Assembly: GCA_021793945.1 (NCBI GenBank)
Contig: JAJYRT010000047.1
Coordinates: forward strand, 1 to 12,735
Length of the DNA stretch: 12,735 nt
DNA from: Thermoplasmata archaeon
Lineage (GTDB): Archaea > Thermoplasmatota > Thermoplasmata > Thermoplasmatales > Thermoplasmataceae
Direction: 5' to 3'
The notes under the pieces are model-generated. The model did not search any database. It was not told the DNA's origin and saw nothing but the letters and a program-made list of their open reading frames with translations. The translations under genes were made by a program, and so were the position numbers. Each line of letters begins with the position of its first letter. Position 1 is the first letter of the stretch. Of the stretch, positions 5,612 to 12,735 are shown piece by piece.

Positions 5612-6867
5612 CAGGATACCTCCAAGGATGCCCACCCCTTGAGGGGTGGGAGGAATTGGATGTTAAACTTCAAACCCTTACCATATCTTCTTAGCTTTAC
5701 TTTCTTTACATTTACATCCATCTTTTTTCCCTCTTTTTTTATGATTACACTTTTCCCAATAGCATGTGTACCTACCACGTTCCATTCCTCTTCTTGAAAA
5801 ATAACAGCGTCTCCTGGCTGCAACGGATACCTTCTCCTTCGTATCGAAGGCCTGAATCCTTTTCTGTTCAACTGCAATGCACGATTATTTCGTCTTCTCT
5901 GGGTCACGCTATATGAAACACACCTTGTCTGGGAAGTTCCCCCAGCAATAATGAAGGCATCGTTAGCATGGCTCTTCTCCAGTCCTGAGAGGATCCTGTT
6001 TCTCTTGGTGATAAAACCAAAGGTTATTTCACACCCCGTCGCTGTTGCAATGTTTTTTCTCACCAGATTCATGAACGGAGCTTCTTTGAGGGTTTTCATT
6101 GCTTTGTCCATCATTTCCGGATATCCGAACTCTTCAGCGGTGAGGTCGTTCTTCTCCTGGTTGCATTTGTGGCAGGATATGGTCAAGTTCGATACCCGAT
6201 TTGAACCACCTCTTGACTTCGGAATTATGTGCTCTATCTCCAATGGTATATTTCCCTTCCCGCAGTATGCACACTTCCTGTGGAACTTCTCAAGAAGGTA
6301 TTCCCTTATCTCATAACCCTGAAGCTCTCCCTGCTGGTACTCGATTCCAGAGACCTCTGGATTCTGCATTTTCTGTGTGTCAAAGGATGCCACCTCTATG
6401 ATGATTTTAGATACGGGAAAGATTTTCTCAATTCCTTTAATCAGCCTCACATGAGATTCAACCTTATGCTGCATGCTTGGTGCAAGCCATCCTTCTTTCC
6501 TGTTTCCCCTGTTCAGAAATCTCGGCTTGCGGTACCATGTGTTTCTGTTCCTTCTGCTTCTTCTATACATTGCCTTCTCAACGTTCAGCTTGGGAATGTC
6601 CGTTCTTATGATCACTTCTCCTGCAATGAGCTCCGCCTTCTCCGTTGTGGCAGAGAATCCGATGTGCTTGTAGCCAGAATCTATTCCAAGGGTGACAGGC
6701 TGTCTGGTTTCTCCCGTTGTGTACAGGAGCTGTATGGTGAATGGAGTTCTCTGAACAACCTTTGCCTTGCCTTCTTTCACTAATTTTCTGGCATTTCGGG
6801 GTGTTGTGGGCATCAATGGTTCGTTGCGCATGTTAATGACGGGAACCCTCAGGTCCCATCCCCTCAT
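5611..6867 (-). CDS. iscB: IscB RNA-guided endonuclease (RRXRR / HNH protein)
   Basis: From ATG 6867 this is 418 residues. Order: PLMP domain (PLMPTTPRNARKL, 17-29), RuvC-I LGIDSG with D63, arginine-rich bridge helix MYRRSRRNRNTWYRKPRF (100-117), RuvC-II IIIEVASFD with E158, HNH with CAYC and CHKC zinc knuckles (C199, C202, C232, C235) and EIEHIIPKSRGG with H213, RuvC-III HANDAF with H300 and D303, then a basic C-terminal domain. All catalytic residues are present, so it looks active. IscB proteins nick both DNA strands guided by an omega RNA encoded just upstream. The frame stays open to an ATG at 7035 (474 aa), but the extra 56 residues coincide with folded RNA, while MRGWDLRVPVINM at 6867 gives the expected beta-strand before PLMP. 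No clear Shine-Dalgarno precedes 6867. The C-terminal PPLKGW is encoded by the end hairpin. It lies in line with polC and the GTPase and may be read from their transcript. Confidence 0.9.
   Translation of the reverse strand: MRGWDLRVPVINMRNEPLMPTTPRNARKLVKEGKAKVVQRTPFTIQLLYTTGETRQPVTLGIDSGYKHIGFSATTEKAELIAGEVIIRTDIPKLNVEKAMYRRSRRNRNTWYRKPRFLNRGNRKEGWLAPSMQHKVESHVRLIKGIEKIFPVSKIIIEVASFDTQKMQNPEVSGIEYQQGELQGYEIREYLLEKFHRKCAYCGKGNIPLEIEHIIPKSRGGSNRVSNLTISCHKCNQEKNDLTAEEFGYPEMMDKAMKTLKEAPFMNLVRKNIATATGCEITFGFITKRNRILSGLEKSHANDAFIIAGGTSQTRCVSYSVTQRRRNNRALQLNRKGFRPSIRRRRYPLQPGDAVIFQEEEWNVVGTHAIGKSVIIKKEGKKMDVNVKKVKLRRYGKGLKFNIQFLPPLKGWASLEVS
5631..5650. repeat. Terminal hairpin of the iscB element, GTPase side
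   Basis: CCCACCCC (5631-5638), loop TTGA, GGGGTGGG (5643-5650): a perfect 8-bp stem. It encodes PPLKGW near the IscB C-terminus and contains the GTG that could be misread as the GTPase start. Its size and loop mirror the hairpin at the other end. Confidence 0.75.
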
Positions 6868-7112
6868 GCTGGGTAGGTTCACATCGGGGTCGTTAGAAGG
6901 GGTTTTTAAACCGTGCACACTGAGAGTGTCCTCTCTGTTTAATGCACGATCACAGTTGCTACGGACTTGTGGAGCATCCGTAGGTGTGCATGTATTTCTC
7001 CCAACTAACTTCTGCTTTTCTTTTATGTTTTGCATGTTTTCAAAGCCCCCTAATCAACTCTTGCGCTGTCCCTCACGGAACAAGCCAACCCCTTCAGGGG
7101 TTGGTAGTTGAC
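6841..7112 (-). ncRNA. Putative omega RNA (HEARO-type) scaffold of IscB
   Basis: In IscB loci the guide RNA scaffold lies immediately 5' of the gene. Read on the minus strand this stretch folds into successive stems: CCAACCCC/GGGGTTGG (7085-7104) at the element end; CTACGGA/TCCGTAG with an 11-nt loop (6959-6965 with 6977-6983); a two-part stem CGTGCA/TGCACG (6912-6917 with 6943-6948) enclosing GAGAG/CTCTC (6922-6926 with 6931-6935); and GGGACC...GGTTCCC around 6841-6857 just before the PLMP codons. The last stem overlaps the first codons of iscB, as in known loci. The guide would be templated by the bases beyond 7112, that is, the 3' end of polC. Match to the Rfam HEARO model was not tested; exact ends are estimates. 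Confidence 0.68.
7085..7104. repeat. Terminal hairpin of the iscB element, polC side
   Basis: CCAACCCC (7085-7092), loop TTCA (7093-7096), GGGGTTGG (7097-7104): a perfect 8-bp stem. The polC stop codon TGA is read from 7096-7094, in the loop. The surrounding 34 bp recur, diverged, at 2789-2823 at the end of the hydrolase gene. Confidence 0.8.
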
Positions 7113-10100
7113 TCTTCCTCAACTTCATCCTCAAATTTCTCAAGTACCCGCGAATTGTTTTCCTCCTTCTCGAAGGTGCTTTCAATGGTATTCACCATGT
7201 TGACTATCCTCATGTTCAGGTATTCCGGCAGCTTGAAATTCTTTGAAATTTTTACAGTTTCGTCCAGGTATTTGACTATATTGCCCCTGTGGATTGTCAG
7301 GATTATTGTGTTGTTCTTGCATTTAAGACATTTTCCTGAGAGCGGCACGCGCCTGTATTTCGCGTTGCATTTTGTGCATCTGAATTCCTGCGTGAAGAAA
7401 CCCCTGAAGTTTCCGAATATATCTGGAAGAAAATGGGCAGTCAAAACCCTCGCGGCAACATCATCAGCATCAACGGCTCGTATGACTCTCGCTAGATCAA
7501 GCTGCTTCTCTATCTTATCCTCCATTGATCCGATGGTTTTGTACGCAGATACAAGTGTGCCGTCATTGAAGCTGGTCGTATCAAAGCTAAAGGAACAGTT
7601 CCTGTATGTACCGGTTTCTTCAATAAGCACCTTCATGGGTTTCATGATTTTTTCAATTTTTGATGGGGCTTCATGACGCTCTGTCGCTTCATAAAACTCA
7701 AGAGGATATGACCCGAGTGTGTCAAGATTCATCGCCTCCTTGTCCACCTCATCAGGGTTCAGCCTTACAGTAAGCACCAGAGGTGCGTCCATAAGCCCGC
7801 CACGCGTTGACGGCAGATATTCCTTTGAGAAATTAATCAGTCCATCCATCAGGAGCATGATGCTGTCCTCGTCCCCATCACAGTTTCTCCTCTTGGCTGC
7901 ATGGAAGAAGGGGTGCGCATAGCAGCCACTGGCATCCGTGAATCCAACTATTCTGCCAGCAATTCCGCCAGAGGTATGCGGTGCAAGGCCAATTATGAGA
8001 TGCCCTATGAGATCTTCCCGGCTCTTGCACATGTAAAATGGTTCTGTTTTGTAATAGTTTATTAGAAGGTCGTCTATGTATCTTGTAACCTTCAGCAGAT
8101 AATCAGCCGCATCATTTGGTATGATTATATCCTGAGGGTAGATCTCGTTGAGATCAATGTCCTCATATCCAAGATTCTTAAGCTTGGACCCGGAAACAGA
8201 AATTTCCGATTTACGGAAATGCGTTATGGGAATATCAGACATATCGTACCTGCACGTTCCATCCTTGTTTATTGTTATATTGTTCAGATACCTGAGGATT
8301 CCCTTTTCAAGAGGTTCACATACCTTCTTTGACGACATCAGCTTCTTGACGCCTTTGATGTCCTTGATCTTCGACGGATCGGTATTCATTTGCAGCATTG
8401 CGCTATCCATGATCTTCTGCAGGTTGATCTTGAGTTTCTTCGTTCCCACAGGTATGGTGTGCGATCCGCACTGTTCACATACTGGAAGCGGGGTCTCGTT
8501 GTTGCAGTTCAGGCAGCGCCTGGAGAATATTTCCGCGTCGTATCCCTGTGCAGTGCTGTTTGTCGCGGTTATTATTGATCTCCTGTTCTGCCCATTGTTC
8601 TCGAGAGGAAACAGGACATGCACCTTTGGCTTCATCTGCCTCTCCCCTGCCTTCTCGGGTCTCCCCAGCCTTGCTCCTACACGGGTGGGCGACCTTGCCC
8701 TTATCTCGATCCCGGAAAGATAGTTTACAGCTTCCAAAGTTGTGCCGGTGTCAGGAAGTTTTCTTTCCTGCACCAGTGATTTTCCGTCAATAACATATCC
8801 GCATGATACAATCAGCGGATAATATTCCTTGAGAACAATTTTATCATTCTTCCTCTGGAATTCAAGGTTGAGACTGATGAATATGTTTACAAGATCTTCT
8901 GAATATTTGAGTTCAAGAGAATCACCTGACAGGGACCCCACGCCAATTGCATCGATCAGGTACCTCAGATCTGCAGGACTAATGTCGTGCCAGAGATAGT
9001 CGAATTCCGGGTATAGCGGTACTCTGAACTTCCTGGAGATTTCAACGGCCTGGAATTGATCCGGAATCTCATTCCTGTATCTTTCCAGATCCGGTATGCC
9101 GCTGGTGTATTTCAGCCACCATTCACGCACAAAGGGCGATTGTTCCAGTTGCCTGTTATTCTCAAGGAAATCGCCGTAGGCAATGAGGATCTCTCCAACA
9201 TCCGTAACGGATTGTATATTGTTTTCCACAGCCCTGGCATCATCGACTGTCCTGATCTTCACCAGATTTCCATCCTTTGTAAGAACCGTCGGGCCGTCTA
9301 TGGTGTCGCATGGAGTTATTGCAGCAGCTTTCCCTGGAAGCTCCACCTTTATCTGTGATCCGCTGGCAATAAAGTTACCGAGAATGCGCATTGTTGCAGG
9401 GTGAATGGAAGCCGCAGCAAGCCCGGAAAGTCTTGATCTCCCATACCTGAGCCTGAATCCTCCTGGAGTGCCGGGATGGCTGAACACAGGTCTTCCGGCG
9501 ATTATATCCTTCAGAAATTTTTCAGAGCTCTGTTTCTTCGAAAGTTCCTTGTCCCCGGATTCCTTGCCTATTTTCGACAGGAACTCCCATTCGTTGAGTC
9601 CGAGCTTCCCGGTGTATTTCAGTATCTTCTTTGATTTCTGGATAAGCCCTTCACAGAGCACAAGGCACATACCGCCCCTGATCCTGTTTGTCCTGACTCT
9701 CCTCATGTCGCGGTGCCCGGAGACTTCTTCCTCCTCGCTTCCTTCACCGTCGATGCAAACCGGAGAGTTGCTAATTACTGTCCTGATCTCTTCGGGAGAC
9801 GGCAGGTATTGCAGATGTTTCAGCCTGTTGTAACTCTGGACCTCCTCGACATATCTCTCAATCTCCTCGTCTGATGCCACGTAAGAGCCGATCCCCAGGT
9901 CTCTTCTTACGATGTCAGCTATCAATACGCTCATCGCCTGGGCCGTGCCACCGGCTCCTCGAATAGGTCCGGAATAATATATGGATGCGTAGGTAGACCC
10001 ATCGGGATTCTGATCAACAGAAATCTCAGCAATGCCTTCAAGTGGAGCGACCAGTATTCCCTCAGTCAGTATGGCGAGTCCTGTCCTTACCGCCTTGTCC

Positions 10101-10396
10101 AGGGCTGTGACTTTTCCATCTTTCTCATAAATTTTTGATACCTTCCTGGAGATGAAAATGCTCATTTCTTCCCTTGTCATCTCTTTGGCGGCAGTTCTTA
10201 TGTCGTCTGCAACGCCCTTGATCTTTATGAGTTCCTCTATCCGGTCCGCCATATCAGAAGCCAGAGGGATTTCAACATCGTCTGTAACGTCTTTTCCCAT
10301 GCCCCTGATCCTTCTTGCAAGATCATAGCACTCCTGAACCTTGTCGCGTATGCTCTCCTGATAATCCTTGAGAGTCATTCCGGAGGCGGCGATCAT
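7094..10396 (-). CDS. polC: DNA polymerase II (PolD) large subunit DP2
   Basis: A 1100-residue protein with the conserved blocks of DP2, catalytic subunit of the archaeal replicative polymerase PolD. They are VEIPLASDMADRIE (41-54), EGILVAPLEGIAEI (112-125), SGPIRGAGGTAQAM (142-155), GRPEKAGERQMKP (578-590), a first zinc knuckle pair CLNC/CEQC (628-643), the catalytic NCDGDED (838-844) whose aspartates hold Mg2+ in the double-psi barrel, and a second zinc module CTKC/CLKC (1007-1026). No intein interrupts it, unlike some archaeal copies. The start at 10396 has AGGTGA 8 nt upstream; pyrG ends 26 bp before. The partner DP1 exonuclease subunit is not in this window. The final residues STTNP and the stop come from the iscB element end, so the native tail was probably replaced; no clear PCNA-binding motif is visible in what remains. 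Confidence 0.96.
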   Translation of the reverse strand: MIAASGMTLKDYQESIRDKVQECYDLARRIRGMGKDVTDDVEIPLASDMADRIEELIKIKGVADDIRTAAKEMTREEMSIFISRKVSKIYEKDGKVTALDKAVRTGLAILTEGILVAPLEGIAEISVDQNPDGSTYASIYYSGPIRGAGGTAQAMSVLIADIVRRDLGIGSYVASDEEIERYVEEVQSYNRLKHLQYLPSPEEIRTVISNSPVCIDGEGSEEEEVSGHRDMRRVRTNRIRGGMCLVLCEGLIQKSKKILKYTGKLGLNEWEFLSKIGKESGDKELSKKQSSEKFLKDIIAGRPVFSHPGTPGGFRLRYGRSRLSGLAAASIHPATMRILGNFIASGSQIKVELPGKAAAITPCDTIDGPTVLTKDGNLVKIRTVDDARAVENNIQSVTDVGEILIAYGDFLENNRQLEQSPFVREWWLKYTSGIPDLERYRNEIPDQFQAVEISRKFRVPLYPEFDYLWHDISPADLRYLIDAIGVGSLSGDSLELKYSEDLVNIFISLNLEFQRKNDKIVLKEYYPLIVSCGYVIDGKSLVQERKLPDTGTTLEAVNYLSGIEIRARSPTRVGARLGRPEKAGERQMKPKVHVLFPLENNGQNRRSIITATNSTAQGYDAEIFSRRCLNCNNETPLPVCEQCGSHTIPVGTKKLKINLQKIMDSAMLQMNTDPSKIKDIKGVKKLMSSKKVCEPLEKGILRYLNNITINKDGTCRYDMSDIPITHFRKSEISVSGSKLKNLGYEDIDLNEIYPQDIIIPNDAADYLLKVTRYIDDLLINYYKTEPFYMCKSREDLIGHLIIGLAPHTSGGIAGRIVGFTDASGCYAHPFFHAAKRRNCDGDEDSIMLLMDGLINFSKEYLPSTRGGLMDAPLVLTVRLNPDEVDKEAMNLDTLGSYPLEFYEATERHEAPSKIEKIMKPMKVLIEETGTYRNCSFSFDTTSFNDGTLVSAYKTIGSMEDKIEKQLDLARVIRAVDADDVAARVLTAHFLPDIFGNFRGFFTQEFRCTKCNAKYRRVPLSGKCLKCKNNTIILTIHRGNIVKYLDETVKISKNFKLPEYLNMRIVNMVNTIESTFEKEENNSRVLEKFEDEVEEESTTNP

Positions 10397-10422
10397 TACA
10401 GAATCACCTGGACCGACGGCAT

Positions 10423-12051
10423 TCAGTTCACTATTCTTTCGGCAACGCGGCTTCCCTCGTGTCCAAGTTTATTTTCAAGGGCCTTTTTAACAAGGTGCAC
10501 GTGAACCATGGATGGCGCCAGTGGCCTGGACTTGAACTCACTGTGATACTGTGTCGCTATGAAGTTATCCCTGTCTCCCAGTTCCAGGATCTCCATTCTT
10601 ATTCCCTCTTCATCAACGCCGGAAAATATCATGCCAGCTTCTGTGAGGCTCTTTATGTAGGTTGGGTTCACCTCGAACCTGTGCCTGTGACGTTCTGAAA
10701 TGTCCTCGGTACCATAAATGCTCATTGCAACTGAATCCTGCTTCACCTTAACGGGTTTTGATCCGAGCCGCATTGTTCCTCCCATGGATTTTACTCCCTT
10801 CTGTTCCGGAAGAATGTCTATGACTGGGTATTTCGTGTTTAGGTCAAATTCAGTGCTGTTCGCCTTGTCCAGTTTAAGGACGTTTCTCGCATATTCTATT
10901 ACTGCGACCTGAAAGCCCAGACATATTCCAAGAAATGGGATGTGCTTCTCCCTGGCTATCCTGGCTGCAGCCACCTTTCCTTCTACCCCGCGGTATCCGA
11001 ATCCACCCGGGATGAGGATGCCATTTACGTCATCAAAAACTGACGGATTTCCAACTACTTCGTCCGAATCCACCCATTTCAGCTTTACCCCGATGCCTGT
11101 AGTTCCACAGACGTGTGAAAAAGCCTCCTTGTGACTGATATATGCATCCTGCAATTGAATGTATTTTCCGACAATTGCTATGGTCACTGTCTCAGAAGGG
11201 TTGATGATGTTTTGTTTGTACTTTTTCCAGATATCTTCAGATGGTGCCAACTTTAGGGAGAGTTTTTCTGCCACATACTTAACAAGACCCTGCTTCTCCA
11301 TCAATTCCGGTAAAAGATAGACGTTCTGAACATCTGAAACACTTATTATTCCTGCCTCTGAAACATCAGTGAAGAGGGAGAGTTTCTTTATGGTCTCAAT
11401 CAGTAGTGGTTTCTTGGTCCGGCAGAAAAGTATGTCCGGCTGTATTCCTATCTCACGAAGCTGCTTAACGCTGTGCTGGGTAGGTTTGGTTTTCTGTTCA
11501 TCCACTGAACCGATGGCCGGAATCAGCGTCACATGACCAAACAGAACTGATCCCTCAGGCTCTTCCCTCTTTAGCTGCCTTAGAGCTTCGAGGAATGGCA
11601 TTGATTCAATGTCACCAACTGTGCCTCCGACTTCTATCATTACCACATCGATGTCTCCTGACGTTGCAACTTTCCTTATCCTGCGCTTGATCTCATTTGT
11701 GATGTGCGGTATGATCTGGACAGTGCTTCCAAGATAATCTCCTCTTCTCTCCTTTTCTATTACTTCCAGGTATGTCTTTCCGGTGGTTATGTTGTTGTCA
11801 CCGCTCAGGTTAGTGTCCAGGAATCTTTCATAGTTTCCTAGATCCAGGTCTACTTCACTCCCATCATCCAGGACGAAAACTTCCCCGTGCTGGTAAGGAT
11901 TCATGGTTCCAGCATCATAATTCAGGTAAGGGTCAATTTTCATCGCAGTTACTTTCAGCCCGTTTGACTTCAATAAGTGAGAAAGGCTGGATGTTATTGT
12001 GCCCTTTCCGAGCCCTGAAAGGACGCCTCCAGTTATGACAATATATCGCAT
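10423..12051 (-). CDS. pyrG: CTP synthase
   Basis: A 542-residue full-length CTP synthase, which makes CTP from UTP with ATP and glutamine. The N-terminal amidoligase domain has [15 protein letters not shown] (8-22) as P-loop, [15 protein letters not shown] (38-52), [23 protein letters not shown] (55-77) and [12 protein letters not shown] (139-150). The C-terminal glutaminase domain has PGGFGYRG (348-355) and GICLGFQ with nucleophile C377. H503 and E505, in QYHSEF, complete the triad. I chose ATG 12051 (MRYIVITGG), the family-like start. A TTG at 12060 would add three residues. No Shine-Dalgarno is present and an AT-rich box lies about 25 bp upstream, so the mRNA is probably leaderless. It is the first gene of the string that continues into polC. 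Confidence 0.97.
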   Translation of the reverse strand: MRYIVITGGVLSGLGKGTITSSLSHLLKSNGLKVTAMKIDPYLNYDAGTMNPYQHGEVFVLDDGSEVDLDLGNYERFLDTNLSGDNNITTGKTYLEVIEKERRGDYLGSTVQIIPHITNEIKRRIRKVATSGDIDVVMIEVGGTVGDIESMPFLEALRQLKREEPEGSVLFGHVTLIPAIGSVDEQKTKPTQHSVKQLREIGIQPDILFCRTKKPLLIETIKKLSLFTDVSEAGIISVSDVQNVYLLPELMEKQGLVKYVAEKLSLKLAPSEDIWKKYKQNIINPSETVTIAIVGKYIQLQDAYISHKEAFSHVCGTTGIGVKLKWVDSDEVVGNPSVFDDVNGILIPGGFGYRGVEGKVAAARIAREKHIPFLGICLGFQVAVIEYARNVLKLDKANSTEFDLNTKYPVIDILPEQKGVKSMGGTMRLGSKPVKVKQDSVAMSIYGTEDISERHRHRFEVNPTYIKSLTEAGMIFSGVDEEGIRMEILELGDRDNFIATQYHSEFKSRPLAPSMVHVHLVKKALENKLGHEGSRVAERIVN

Positions 12052-12071
12052 TATAGACAAGACTAACGACG

Positions 12072-12090
12072 CTAATTAATTTTTTCTCGT
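12072..12090 (-). promoter_or_regulatory. Candidate promoter of the pyrG-polC-iscB-GTPase string
   Basis: On the minus strand an A-run followed by ATTAATTA (plus 12073-12080) lies about 25 bp before the ATG at 12051, the archaeal TATA position for a leaderless transcript. No other obvious promoter is seen between the four genes, so one long transcript is likely. Confidence 0.45.
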
Positions 12091-12210
12091 TCTCATTGAC
12101 AGGAAATTCTATGAAGATATTAGTATTTGAAAAGCAGTTTTCTGCCCGATCCATATCCATCCCCTATTTTGTAAATTTAAGACAGATCTTGGTGCAAATC
12201 TGGACAGGCG

Positions 12211-12225
12211 AAAGAGTTATTAGAA
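12211..12225 (+). promoter_or_regulatory. Candidate BRE/TATA of the right-edge membrane protein
   Basis: GCGAAAG followed by TTATTAG (12217-12223) is centred about 25 bp before the ATG at 12245, fitting a purine-rich BRE plus TATA box for a leaderless start. Together with the pyrG promoter it makes 12052-12244 a divergent control region. Confidence 0.42.
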
Positions 12226-12244
12226 ACTTACGAAATTTAGATAA

Positions 12245-12735
12245 ATGCCCAACTTTCCAAAAAATGCTTCATATATAATCGCTGCAGTAGTTTTTGCTCT
12301 TCTTCTTGGAATTGTGTTATCCAGAATGCTTGACGAACTTATTTCCCTGGCCATTGTATGTGGCGTTTCCGGCCCCATGGTTTTCCTGGTTGGTGGTGGA
12401 AAGAGTTCTAGGGTTGTAAAAAGGGCTCCCATAGCCAGTGCGTTAAACGTGATATTTGTGGAAATAATCTTCATTACTGTCACCCTGGAATCATACTCTA
12501 GATTCAGTGATCTCTCCTTGATTGCCGGAATTTTGCCGGTTCCCATCATGCTCTACTCCATACTGGGATATCTCCTAATCAAGAGCCGGAAGTCCGTAGC
12601 GGATAATCCTGGTTACACGTTAGACAGGGATCTTACGTCAAGATTGCATGATCTCTTGCCCGCCTTCGCTGATACCAGGGTATTCATCTCAGAAGGTACA
12701 GGAATGCGAGGAATAGTTAAGGAAGTCCGTAAACC
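12245..12735 (+). CDS. Membrane protein of unknown function, C-terminus beyond the window
   Basis: From ATG 12245 the frame is open to the right edge (163 complete codons). Hydrophobic segments are visible at about residues 10-26, 32-51, 63-81 and 91-112; the rest is a soluble, helical, charged part (LTSRLHDLLPAFADTRVFIS). I do not recognise the family with certainty. Four helices followed by a cytoplasmic helical domain with LHDLLPAFAD loosely recalls archaeal type II secretion F-domain (TadC-like) proteins, but this is a guess. The start is supported by a TATA-like box about 25 bp upstream. It is transcribed away from pyrG and has no visible functional link to it. Confidence 0.65.
   Translation, partial: MPNFPKNASYIIAAVVFALLLGIVLSRMLDELISLAIVCGVSGPMVFLVGGGKSSRVVKRAPIASALNVIFVEIIFITVTLESYSRFSDLSLIAGILPVPIMLYSILGYLLIKSRKSVADNPGYTLDRDLTSRLHDLLPAFADTRVFISEGTGMRGIVKEVRK

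Larger units (their letters stand above)
5604..7112 (-). mobile_element. IscB-bearing insertion element (IS200/IS605-group ends, no transposase)
   Basis: An element of about 1.5 kb carrying only iscB and its upstream RNA lies between polC and the GTPase gene. Each end has an 8-bp perfect stem with a 4-nt loop: CCCACCCC/GGGGTGGG (5631-5650, loop TTGA) and CCAACCCC/GGGGTTGG (7085-7104, loop TTCA), the subterminal palindrome style recognised by single-strand TnpA transposases. The polC-side end is supported by a second copy of the terminus at 2789-2823. The GTPase-side boundary is uncertain: a TTGAT at 5599-5603 followed by the hairpin would make 5604 the first base, but the edge could be anywhere from 5604 to 5631. 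No target-site duplication is seen, as expected for this group. TnpA would have to act in trans. Confidence 0.7.

Noticed and set aside
5612..5635. GTG start at 5635 for the GPN-loop GTPase
   Set aside because: The extra eight residues are encoded by the element hairpin and its edge, while ATG 5611 has GGAGGT at good spacing and gives the family N-terminus.
6229..6783. Long plus-strand frame (184 codons) inside iscB
   Set aside because: It lies antisense to IscB, whose RuvC and HNH motifs are clear; the antisense product is low-complexity and without domains.
6767..7111. Plus-strand frame ending NKPTPSGVGS at the element end
   Set aside because: Its end resembles the tnpB relic tail only because the terminus is shared; the rest is antisense to iscB and the guide-RNA region.
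8148..8723. Plus-strand frame of 191 codons inside polC
   Set aside because: It is antisense to the conserved DP2 zinc-knuckle and GRPEKAGER region; a shadow frame.
7094..10396. Intein in the PolD large subunit
   Set aside because: Conserved blocks run without interruption and the length (1100 aa) leaves no room; no splicing motifs were seen near NCDGDED.
12052..12060. TTG start at 12060 for CTP synthase
   Set aside because: ATG 12051 gives the usual MRYIVITGG start and fits the TATA spacing.
1..12735. CRISPR array or tRNA/rRNA genes
   Set aside because: No regularly spaced direct repeats and no tRNA T-loop or cloverleaf were found on either strand by eye.

Overview
The window reads as chromosomal DNA of an archaeon, most likely a Thermoplasmatales-type acidophile. 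The archaea-specific DNA polymerase D large subunit, an archaeal GPN-loop GTPase, an archaeal-type 8-oxoguanine glycosylase and many leaderless-looking starts (TATA-like box about 25 bp before the start codon, no Shine-Dalgarno) point to Archaea. The order is an inference from protein style and promoter layout.

Left part (1-4830). The N-terminal part of an N-glycosylase/DNA lyase runs off the left edge on the minus strand. A 400-bp spacer with several inverted repeats separates it from a plus-strand pair: an MFS transporter and a metallo-beta-lactamase-fold hydrolase with no gap between them. The hydrolase ends inside the terminus of a decayed insertion-sequence remnant (about 2789-3175), probably a relic of a TnpB-type IS200/IS605-group element. 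Next, all on the minus strand, come a 53-aa charged small protein, an Fe/Mn superoxide dismutase and a 71-aa zinc-ribbon protein.

Central part (4832-12051). A minus-strand gene string reads pyrG (CTP synthase), polC (PolD large subunit DP2), iscB and a GPN-loop GTPase. The first, second and fourth are housekeeping genes. The third is a mobile RNA-guided nuclease of the IscB (OMEGA) family, the ancestor group of Cas9, with PLMP, split RuvC, arginine-rich bridge helix and HNH all intact. It is flanked on both sides by 8-bp stems with tetraloops. Just upstream of it is a stretch with several perfect stems that is very probably its omega RNA (HEARO-type). No TnpA transposase is present.

The two mobile remnants are linked. 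The terminus beside the polC end is about 80% identical over 34 bp to the terminus beside the hydrolase end. In both places the element supplies the last codons and the stop codon of the neighbouring host gene (tails STTNP and STTTP). On the far side, the iscB stop overlaps the GTPase start, and the GTPase Shine-Dalgarno lies within the last iscB codons. The insertion therefore sits seamlessly in an essential operon, and its guide would be copied from the 3' end of polC.

Right edge. A plus-strand membrane protein of unknown function starts at 12245 and runs off the window; a divergent promoter region separates it from pyrG.
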